This document shows positions 17,196 to 24,600 of a stretch of DNA of 35,263 nt, one piece after another; position 1 is the first letter of the stretch, and each line of letters starts with the position of its first letter. Source of the DNA: an uncultured Bacteroidota bacterium (lineage in GTDB: Bacteria > Bacteroidota > Bacteroidia > Chitinophagales > Chitinophagaceae). The DNA lies in assembly GCA_903904855.1 (NCBI GenBank), contig CAIVEH010000074.1:1-35263 (forward strand), in the 5' to 3' direction. The notes under the pieces are model-generated. The model searched no databases and was not told the DNA's origin. It saw only the letters and a program-made list of their open reading frames with translations. The translations under genes and the position numbers were made by a program.

Positions 17196-17227
17196 AGAAG
17201 TCTTGCCATAAAACCGGCAAGACTTCT
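17196..17227 (-). terminator. Terminator of cassette 2
   Basis: A perfect 12-bp stem (AGAAGTCTTGCC with GGCAAGACTTCT, 8-nt loop) is followed on the minus strand by a short T run. It lies 32 bp past the stop of the Ig-like gene and closes the operon that starts near 20734. Confidence 0.8.
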
Positions 17228-17258
17228 TCAAAATTCAATAATATTAATTCACTAACCC

Positions 17259-18164
17259 CTAACTTAACTTTTCTTCCTCTTTACCCAGTTGTTTGATTTT
17301 CAAAATAAGGAAAATCAGGTAAATGATAGTACCCCACACACCGATAACGATAGAATAAGCCATAAACACCAGCCAGAAGGGTGAATGAAACTGAGAACCC
17401 CACAATGCGCGTGTAAAGAAATCATCATTGGCAGTAAATTTAACTCCCCATGGCACTGTTTTTTCAATCCTTAGGCTGCCATAAGCGTCATTATCTTCCA
17501 CTTTTGCAACCAGAATAATATTTCCGGTTTTATCGCCCGGCATACCCAGTTTTTTAAATTCCCCTTTCACCTTACCAAGCGAATCTGTTGTATAGCTTTG
17601 TTCTTCACCAATCTGCAGTTCGCCTCCCAGCCTTTTAATACCCATCTTTATTTCAACACCTTTTACAGCTACCCACTGGTTGTCTTTGAATTCAGTAAAT
17701 GTGGCAACCACATTTTTATCATCGGCTGTATCAATAGTTATCCGAGCCTTAGCTACACTCAGTTCAGTATTGGTTTCATCAAAATCCTTTGTCTTGTCTG
17801 TAACAGCAATGAAAGTATGATTGGTTGATGCCTTCCATATTTTTTCAAGCGAAGCAGGAATATCTGCTGTGGCTTTCCCCTTTTCTCCGGTAACGACAGT
17901 AGCTATCAGTCCGATGCCTTTGCCGGTTGAATCTTTATCAAGGTAAAGCTTAATAGATGCACCACCTACAGGCTGAAATTTACCATCTATTTTGCATTTG
18001 GCAGTAACCGCCAGGTAAGGTAATCTATTATCGAGCGAGAAATAGGAGATGGAAATCTTTAGCGGACCTTTCTCACTTTCTTTGGCTGTTGCCCTAAATC
18101 CAGTGAGACCAGAGAGCAATAAGAATAATACTCCTGCGCAATTATTTATTATGTTCCTTTTCAT
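17259..18164 (-). CDS. Ig-like periplasmic protein with C-terminal membrane anchor, cassette 2
   Basis: I place the start at the ATG at 18164; a TTG three codons upstream is less likely. The 301-residue protein has a signal peptide, two Ig-like beta regions, and one membrane helix near the C-terminus followed by the charged tail KIKQLGKEEEKLS. It is paralogous to the protein at 11475-12392, with the same domain order, the same VAVKGVEIK/VAVKGVEVK segment and the same position after an NrfD-like gene. The start overlaps the 3' end of the NrfD-like gene by 23 nt, which suggests translational coupling and fixed stoichiometry. Family name not recognised. Confidence 0.75.
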   Translation of the reverse strand: MKRNIINNCAGVLFLLLSGLTGFRATAKESEKGPLKISISYFSLDNRLPYLAVTAKCKIDGKFQPVGGASIKLYLDKDSTGKGIGLIATVVTGEKGKATADIPASLEKIWKASTNHTFIAVTDKTKDFDETNTELSVAKARITIDTADDKNVVATFTEFKDNQWVAVKGVEIKMGIKRLGGELQIGEEQSYTTDSLGKVKGEFKKLGMPGDKTGNIILVAKVEDNDAYGSLRIEKTVPWGVKFTANDDFFTRALWGSQFHSPFWLVFMAYSIVIGVWGTIIYLIFLILKIKQLGKEEEKLS

Positions 18165-19521
18165 GTTGTTCAATTAAAGTTTCTTGAATTGGTATAATTG
18201 GAAAAATCCTTGCAAAAATGGTTACTACAAGCAAAGCGCCAGCCAGCGAACCCATTGCTATTGCCCACTCTTCCCAGCTCGGGAAATAGTGTTTGTAGCT
18301 GGCAGGTACATTATGCATTGGTAAGAAAGGATGCAATAAAGTTGGGGTAACGATCAGATATCTTTTAAACCATGCACCTACCACAATCATAATACCACAA
18401 ATGAACATCGGAAACGGATGACGCCCTTTTTTGAACAGAAGAACAATTATAGGTATGATCATACCACCCAAGATTGCAGCCCAGAACAATGGTGCAAACT
18501 CCCCTACAAACAAACTATCAAGAAATCCTTCTTCAGGTTTTTTCATTTTGAAAGCTGGAATCAGGTATTCATTTACATTAAAGTAGAGGTAAAGGAGACC
18601 GAGCATTACTACAATCTTTCCCATTCTGTCGAAGTGATCGTAAGTGATATAATTTTTCAGGTTGTAATATTTCCTGAAAACATACATAGCTACAGTAACA
18701 GCTCCCGATCCTACCAGGAATGCGCCCGAAATAAAGTACGGACCGAAGTTGGTACTATCCCATCCCGGCCTGTAGGTAGTGGCAAATAACCATGATGTAA
18801 CTGTGTGGATGCTGAATGCCACCGGCACAATAGCAATACATAGTATGTTGATGGCCTTTTTACTGATACGGAACTGGAGGTGAGTACCTTTCCAGAATGA
18901 TCCCATAAAACGGTATAACTTATAAAATGCTGTTTTTTCCTTAGTAGCTAGCAAGATTTTCATATCGGGCAATAACGGAATATAGAGCAGCAGTATACTG
19001 ATAAAAAAGTAGGTGGTAATTACCGTTACGTCCCATATAATAGGAGACTGAAGACGGCCAAACAGAAACAGGTTATAAAAGCGTTCAGGCCGGCCCATAT
19101 CCACAATAATGATAATTGCTGCGAATGTGATAGCAGATACAGCTATAATTTCAGCGATACGAGTCAGAGGTGTACTCCAGTGGACTCCCGTCAACCTTAA
19201 AACTGCTGTGATCAATGACCCCACAAGGCTTATGGCTACAAAAAATACGAAATTAGAAATATAAATACCCCAAGATGCATAATCCCTCATATTGGTTACG
19301 ACAAGACCGTATTTCAACTGACGGAAATAAGCAAATACGCCTACCATGCAAATTACTACCAGAATACCCATCCATATCATCCCCAGCTTACCAAATTTCC
19401 GGGGCAAAAGATCACTGATGATCTGCTCATCAGTGAGCGCATCTGGCTTACGCCTGCCGTTTGCAAACGTGGCGGCAGAGGCGGCCTGTTTATCATTTTT
19501 AGTTGAGATTGAATTTTCCAC
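18142..19521 (-). CDS. NrfD/PsrC/ActC-family quinone-interacting membrane subunit, cassette 2
   Basis: The 459-residue integral membrane protein has about ten helices and is paralogous to the cassette 1 subunit over its whole length (shared YxSWGxYIS, RPGWDS, ITYDHFDRMGK-like and KRYLIVTPTLLHPFLP segments). It probably exchanges electrons with menaquinone. It differs at a conserved spot: cassette 1 has GISHSGT (H82) where this protein has AISLVGS (L99), so a polar residue in an early helix is lost. The start is a GTG at 19521; no nearby ATG preserves the N-terminal region. The Fe-S gene ends 25 bp upstream. Confidence 0.9.
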   Translation of the reverse strand: MENSISTKNDKQAASAATFANGRRKPDALTDEQIISDLLPRKFGKLGMIWMGILVVICMVGVFAYFRQLKYGLVVTNMRDYASWGIYISNFVFFVAISLVGSLITAVLRLTGVHWSTPLTRIAEIIAVSAITFAAIIIIVDMGRPERFYNLFLFGRLQSPIIWDVTVITTYFFISILLLYIPLLPDMKILLATKEKTAFYKLYRFMGSFWKGTHLQFRISKKAINILCIAIVPVAFSIHTVTSWLFATTYRPGWDSTNFGPYFISGAFLVGSGAVTVAMYVFRKYYNLKNYITYDHFDRMGKIVVMLGLLYLYFNVNEYLIPAFKMKKPEEGFLDSLFVGEFAPLFWAAILGGMIIPIIVLLFKKGRHPFPMFICGIMIVVGAWFKRYLIVTPTLLHPFLPMHNVPASYKHYFPSWEEWAIAMGSLAGALLVVTIFARIFPIIPIQETLIEQHEKEHNK

Positions 19522-19546
19522 TTTAAATTATTTTAAGTGATTAATA

Positions 19547-20470
19547 TTAACCCTTGTCGATTTCCATACCTTTCTCAAATGGGAAATTACGGGCTGCCGG
19601 AGGCAGGTAATAAACACTTGGTTTAGTACCCAGATCGTCCATCAACTGGTAACCAGCTTTGTCCTTGATAAGATCACTGAACCGGAATGTTTCTGCGCCG
19701 TTTGTTACGCTGTCTTCATTCAGGTCTCCGTAGAAGAAAGTACCGTTAGGACAGGCAACCACACAATGTGGCAATTCGTTCTTCCGTGCCATATCGGGGC
19801 AGAAATCACATTTACCCACTGTTCCTTTTTTCTGTGGAACACTCGTCTCGCAGGAATAAGGCTGGCCGCAAAGTTCCTCTGATACAGTATCTGGTTTTTC
19901 CCAGTTGAAAACCCTTATTGAATAAGGACAGGCAGCCATACAAAAACGACAACCTATACAACGGTCGCTGTCTATAAGTACAATGCCATCCTGCCTCTTG
20001 AAGGTAGCATCTACCGGGCAAACCTTTACGCAAGGCGGCTCGTCGCAATGCATACAAGTAGTAGGTTGCCAGTAAGGTGCGGTATGCTCTCCTTCATTCA
20101 TCGGATACACCTTCAGCCAGTTAAGATCTGAGTGTACTTGATGCATATGGTTGCAGGCCTGCTGGCATTTGCGCAGGTTTTTACACCTGGACAAATCTAT
20201 AACCATTACAAATTTTTTCCCTGGAATGCCTTTGCGCTCTTCACTGTTGGTAATAGCAGGCAACTGAGGTACAGGTTTGAGAAAAGCCTTATCCACTTCA
20301 ATAACCTCACCATCAACTGATAAAAGTTTAACCTTCTCACCTGATGGTTTTACCAATTCATCCGCGCCGGCCTCAAAAGGAGTCTTTTTTGAAGAACAAC
20401 CTGCAAGTACAAGGCCCGAGGTGACCATTGCAGCAAGAAACTCTTTTCGCGAAGTATTATTTATGTCCAT
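19547..20470 (-). CDS. Four-cluster ferredoxin-type subunit with altered cluster I, cassette 2
   Basis: The 307-residue protein is paralogous to the cassette 1 Fe-S subunit. Its N-terminus has both a Tat-like SRKEFL (RK rather than RR) and a lipobox (LAGC, C25), so it may be a lipoprotein. The short VKLLSVDGEVIEVD domain follows. Cluster groups II to IV are intact (CMHCDEPPCVKVC, CIGCRFCMAAC, CDFC...CVVAC). Group I reads C96-KN-L99-RK-C102-QQA-C106: the second ligand cysteine is Leu. A [3Fe-4S] cluster or a lost cluster is expected there. It should relay electrons from the neighbouring NrfD-like protein; no catalytic subunit is present. Confidence 0.9.
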   Translation of the reverse strand: MDINNTSRKEFLAAMVTSGLVLAGCSSKKTPFEAGADELVKPSGEKVKLLSVDGEVIEVDKAFLKPVPQLPAITNSEERKGIPGKKFVMVIDLSRCKNLRKCQQACNHMHQVHSDLNWLKVYPMNEGEHTAPYWQPTTCMHCDEPPCVKVCPVDATFKRQDGIVLIDSDRCIGCRFCMAACPYSIRVFNWEKPDTVSEELCGQPYSCETSVPQKKGTVGKCDFCPDMARKNELPHCVVACPNGTFFYGDLNEDSVTNGAETFRFSDLIKDKAGYQLMDDLGTKPSVYYLPPAARNFPFEKGMEIDKG

Positions 20471-20497
20471 GATATTCTGAATATTTTATTTGATTGG

Positions 20498-20734
20498 TTA
20501 TTTGCTCTTTACCCAATTCTGAAGTTCTTTATCAGACACTTTTGTTGTATTGGAAGCAAGCAAAGTGGCGTCTATTTCCACAAGCTGCCCATCCTGGGTA
20601 AGCATTTTAACTGTAGCTGGCTTCTTACTGGATTTCCAGGGAATCAAAGCAGCACCTGCGGCTGAAAAAAGGGATACAACACCCAACCAGCCTAAAAGTT
20701 TTCTGCGGGAAACTTTATTATCTTCAACTTGCAT
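20498..20734 (-). CDS. 78-residue Tat-signal protein resembling the N-terminus of the Fe-S subunits
   Basis: The protein has a strong Tat motif (SRRKLLGWLG, residues 9-18) and a hydrophobic core to about residue 31, then VKMLTQDGQLVEID (42-55) and a charged tail. That segment matches the region directly after the signal in both Fe-S subunits (IKVFTPDGKLFEAD and VKLLSVDGEVIEVD). It has no cysteines and therefore no cluster. It is first in the cassette 2 operon, 27 bp before the Fe-S gene. It may be an assembly or docking subunit of the complex, or a remnant of a duplicated Fe-S gene. Codons and spacing look normal, so I treat it as a real gene. Confidence 0.75.
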   Translation of the reverse strand: MQVEDNKVSRRKLLGWLGVVSLFSAAGAALIPWKSSKKPATVKMLTQDGQLVEIDATLLASNTTKVSDKELQNWVKSK

Positions 20735-20846
20735 AAAAACCGGGATTTGTTTATACTTGGAATTAAATATCTTGAAAGGGATTGCACCTAAAGAACAGTG
20801 GCAAAAGACTAAGATTAATTACTGGTATTTCAATTCTTCTAAAAAA

Positions 20847-20889
20847 ATTCCGGGCTGCAAAACCAAAACAACCAATAGCAGCCCGGAAT
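20847..20889 (-). terminator. Terminator of the 20922 cytochrome gene
   Basis: A 12-bp perfect stem (ATTCCGGGCTGC with GCAGCCCGGAAT, 19-nt loop) is followed on the minus strand by seven T. It lies between the cytochrome gene and the 78-residue Tat gene, so the cytochrome is probably transcribed separately from cassette 2 proper. Confidence 0.85.
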
Positions 20890-20921
20890 TAACCAACATT
20901 TCCTATGAGCTTTAAAAAAGC

Positions 20922-21320
20922 TTATTTCTTAAGAGTCCTTACAAAATTCACAACATCCCAGATGTCGTTTGCTTCTGGCATTTTTTTCTTGAAACTTGGC
21001 ATATCATCTCTGCCTTCAGAAATCTTGTAGAAAAGCGAACCATCACTCTGTGACTGGAAAGCAGCCTTTGAAAAATCACCTGGTTCAGTTTTCAGTTCAG
21101 ATGCTTTTGTTCCATCACCCAGCCCTGTTTTACCATGGCATGATGCACAATGTTTTGCAAACAGCGCCTTGCCGTTAGCTACAGATTCCGGACCTTTTTG
21201 CGGATTAGCTTTTCCAGCCGCAGGAGCAGGAGCATTCCATGGTTTCTTGCCGTCTGGCATAAAAGCAAAGCACATTACTGAGAAGCCTACCACAGCGCTC
21301 ATTAAAATTGTTCTTTTCAT
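20922..21320 (-). CDS. Monoheme c-type cytochrome
   Basis: The ATG at 21320 gives a 132-residue protein with a good signal peptide; the longer frame to 21377 adds a poor N-terminus. The class I cytochrome c domain has CASCH at 58-62, GKTGLGDGTKASEL, and a likely axial Met in DDMPSF. It is related to the two cassette 1 cytochromes but more diverged. It is a soluble or anchored periplasmic electron carrier, probably serving the cassette 2 module beside it. It has its own terminator and no TAnnTTTG element that I could find upstream. Confidence 0.88.
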   Translation of the reverse strand: MKRTILMSAVVGFSVMCFAFMPDGKKPWNAPAPAAGKANPQKGPESVANGKALFAKHCASCHGKTGLGDGTKASELKTEPGDFSKAAFQSQSDGSLFYKISEGRDDMPSFKKKMPEANDIWDVVNFVRTLKK

Positions 21321-21634
21321 TTGTTTTATTGATTTGGTTAAAAAAAAATTGGAATCAGAATAAAGCTTGCATTTCATTTAATATTTCATCTTGAAAAGGG
21401 AGTGTATCTATATATTATCAATCTCCGTGCCAATTTCTATTCTCTTTGATTACAGAAGATTTCACCCTCTTAAATTCTTCATAAAAGTAGGTGTATAGAT
21501 AAGACTGTTTTATGACAAAGCGCATTACTTTTGATGATTGTAGTCATATTTTGAGGCTTGTATCAACTGGTTTTAAATAAACAAACAGGCCCCGTAATAA
21601 TACGAGGCCTGACTGATCAATTTTAACTTAAATT
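21321..21634. other. Gene-free stretch between cytochrome and giant Ig-like gene
   Basis: No gene is seen. It holds a near-perfect Fnr-like dyad (TGAT-TGTA-GTCA, 21535-21546) that has no -7 element at the spacing used elsewhere, and the terminator of the giant gene (21586-21611). The promoter of the 21320 cytochrome must lie here but I could not place it. Confidence 0.5.
21586..21611 (-). terminator. Terminator of the giant Ig-like gene
   Basis: The stem CAGGCCCCG with CGAGGCCTG (one mismatch, 8-nt loop) is followed by a T-rich stretch on the minus strand. It lies 24 bp past the stop codon. Confidence 0.7.
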
Positions 21635-24600
21635 TTACCTTTCTATTACCACCTTGAAAGTCTGAACCAGGCGTTGATTATCCTGCAGCATTACCAGGTA
21701 CATACCTGATGCTGTAGATAAAGTCAAGCTGCCCAAACCATCAGTAAATGATACTGGTCCGGAATAAACTTTTGCACCCATTGCATTCAATACTGTAACC
21801 TCCATTGTTCCATCAACAGGTATTGCCTGTGTAATATTGATGTTACCATTGGTTGGGTTAGGGAATAAAGAATAACTCTGTTCGGTAGCTACCGGTGCAG
21901 GATTGCTCTTGTGTCCGCATGGGTCAACATAGAATGCAGATACAACACTCATACAACCATTAGCTACAGTATAGGAGATATTTACATAACCGCCATTTAC
22001 ACCAGTTACAATACCAGAAGTACCTATAGTGGCTATAGTAACATCACTGCTTGTCCAGGTACCACCTGATGATGTATCAGAAAGTGTAGTAGTAGAAGTC
22101 TTACAAACAGAGAATGTACCTGTAATTGCAGCAGGGCTTGGATTGATAGTAAATACATAGCTCACTGCTGTACAACCGGGTGTAGTATATAAAGCAGTAT
22201 CCACAGCTCCAGTTACACTTGGGTTAATAATACCTAAAGTAGCATCTATAATTGCATTGCCATTTGTCAGAGACCATGAGCCACCTGGTGTAGGGTCAGT
22301 GAAAGTAGCTGAATTAGCGCTACATACATTTGAACCTACTATTGGGGATGCAGGGAAACCAACTGACATTACAGTGGAAACAAAGCAACCATTAGGAAGT
22401 GTATAAGTGATATAAGGCACACCAACCGAAGCACCAGCAATAGTGGCTGTTGTAAGAGTAGTACCGGAGATATAAGCAAGTGTTACATCGCTTGAAGTCC
22501 ATGTACCACCGGTAACAGTTTCAGTAAGTACTGTAGAACTACCCTGGCAAACCTTGTTGACATAAGGAACACCTGTGATAGTAGCAGGTACAGGAAGTAC
22601 GGTAACAGTAAGTATCGGGCGATTTGTCTGACAACCAATAACTGTATATGTTACATTAGTTGAACCTGCCGCAACACCAGTTAAGGTACCGTTGGAAAGA
22701 ATAGTAGCAATTGCACCAGAAGTAGTAGTCCAAGTACCACCGGAAACTGCATTAGACAATGTTGTAGTCAAACCTTTACAAACAGTTGCAGTACCTGTAA
22801 TTGCTGGCATTGCACTTGAAACTGTATAAGGATTAATATAAGTCATGCAACCACCTGCACTAGTATAGGTTACTACTAAAAAACCAGTACTGATACCAGT
22901 AATACGACCGGTTGAGGCATCAATTGTACCTATTGAAGTATTACTAGTTGACCAGGTACCACCTGCTGTAGTATCAGATAAAGTGGTAGTATCAGAAATA
23001 CACACACTTGTTGATCCATTAATTGCTCCTACATTGTTGGCATTAACGGTAACAGTAGTAGTAGCAATACAACCAAGATAAGTATAAGAGATAACAGATG
23101 TACCTGTAGCAACACCAGTAACCAATCCTGCTGTATTAATGGTAGCCTTTGTGGTAGTAGTACTAGTCCATGTACCCAGGCTGCTTCCACTTGCGTCGCT
23201 CAACTGAAGAACGCTTGAAACGCATGTTGGACCTGAATTACCTGTGATAGCAGCAGTTGGTGTTGCATTCACAGTTGCTGTAGAAGTAACAAAACAACCA
23301 TTAGGACCTGTATATGTAATTACAGAAGTACCACCTGAAACAGCAGTCAATCCATAGAAACCGGTACTTGCGCTACCTGCTATAGTGAGCACACCTGTTG
23401 CTGATGAAGACCATGTACCACCGGTAGTAGCATCTTTAACAGAATCGGGAACACCACCCATACAAACCGCTGCCGTAGTTTTGTAACTAATAGCTGAAGG
23501 ATTTGCCAATACAGTCATATTATGGTAAACTGCACAACCACCAGATCTTGCAAAAGTAATTGTAGCAGTACCCACTGAAACACCGGTTACATTACCAATA
23601 GTATCAACTGAAGCGACAGCGCTGTTGCTTGTAATCCAGCCATAGCCCAAACCGGTTTCACCACCAAGAGTTGTAGTTTGACCTGCGCAAACGGTCCAGC
23701 TACCAGTAATGGTATTTGGAGTATCATTTACATGAACAATAAAAGTTTTAAAGCAACCGCCAGTACCTGTAAAGGTAATTGCAGCAGTACCAGATGACAA
23801 ACCAGTTACAACACCAGTACCAGCACCAACTGAAGCAACCAATGGATATTGGCTGGACCATGTTCCGCCACCAGGAGTAAGATCAGTCAATGTAATAGAA
23901 GAACCATTACAAACTGAAGGCAAACCAGAAGGAGCGGTTACAGGATTCGGATTGATAGTAATTGTCTTCGAAACAGTACATCCGCCTACTGTGTAATTTA
24001 CAACAGCTGTTGTAACCATACCGGTTATCACAGAACCTCCTGTAACCACACCACTGCCGCTCAGATATATGTAAGTACTTGTTGTACTCCATTCACCACC
24101 AGTTGTGGCATCTGACAGATTGATTGTAGCATAGCCGGCACAAACTGAATTTGGCCCTGTAATCGGATTTACTGATGCTGATACTACAACATTAGCCATC
24201 ATTGTACAACCGTTCTTAGTATATGAAATAACTGTTCCACCTGTTGTAAGACCTGAGACAATTCCTGTAGTGCCTATTGTGGCAATTGCAGGATTACTGC
24301 TTGCCCACACACCACCTCCTGAACTATCAGTAAGAGTTGTTGTAGCGCCTGCGCAGGTTGCGAAATTACCTGATATATTACCTGGTGCAAAATTTACGGT
24401 AATTGGTTTCACCACCCAGCATCCTGTTGTTGGCTGGGTATAAGTAATATTGACTGTACCAGCATTAATACCTGTTACAGCGCCTGTAGTTGCATTAACA
24501 GTTGCAATTGTAACATTGGCGCTTGACCAAGTACCTCCTAAAGTAGAATTGGAAAGATACAGATAAGTAAGTGGCGCAATACAATCTATATTGCCACCTG

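Noticed and set aside
19413-19435. 9-bp perfect inverted repeat CACTGATGA/TCATCAGTG
   Set aside because: It lies inside the coding sequence of the NrfD-like gene, in the N-terminal region, and is probably chance.
7773-21320. Alternative complex III operon (actABCDEF)
   Set aside because: There is no pentaheme ActA, no ActB molybdopterin-like domain and no ActD; only the ActC/F-like and Fe-S parts are present.
21535-21546. Fnr-like site (TGAT-TGTA-GTCA) controlling the 21320 cytochrome
   Set aside because: It is over 200 bp from the start codon and no TAnnTTTG element lies 29.5 bp away, so it is not counted with the eight promoters.
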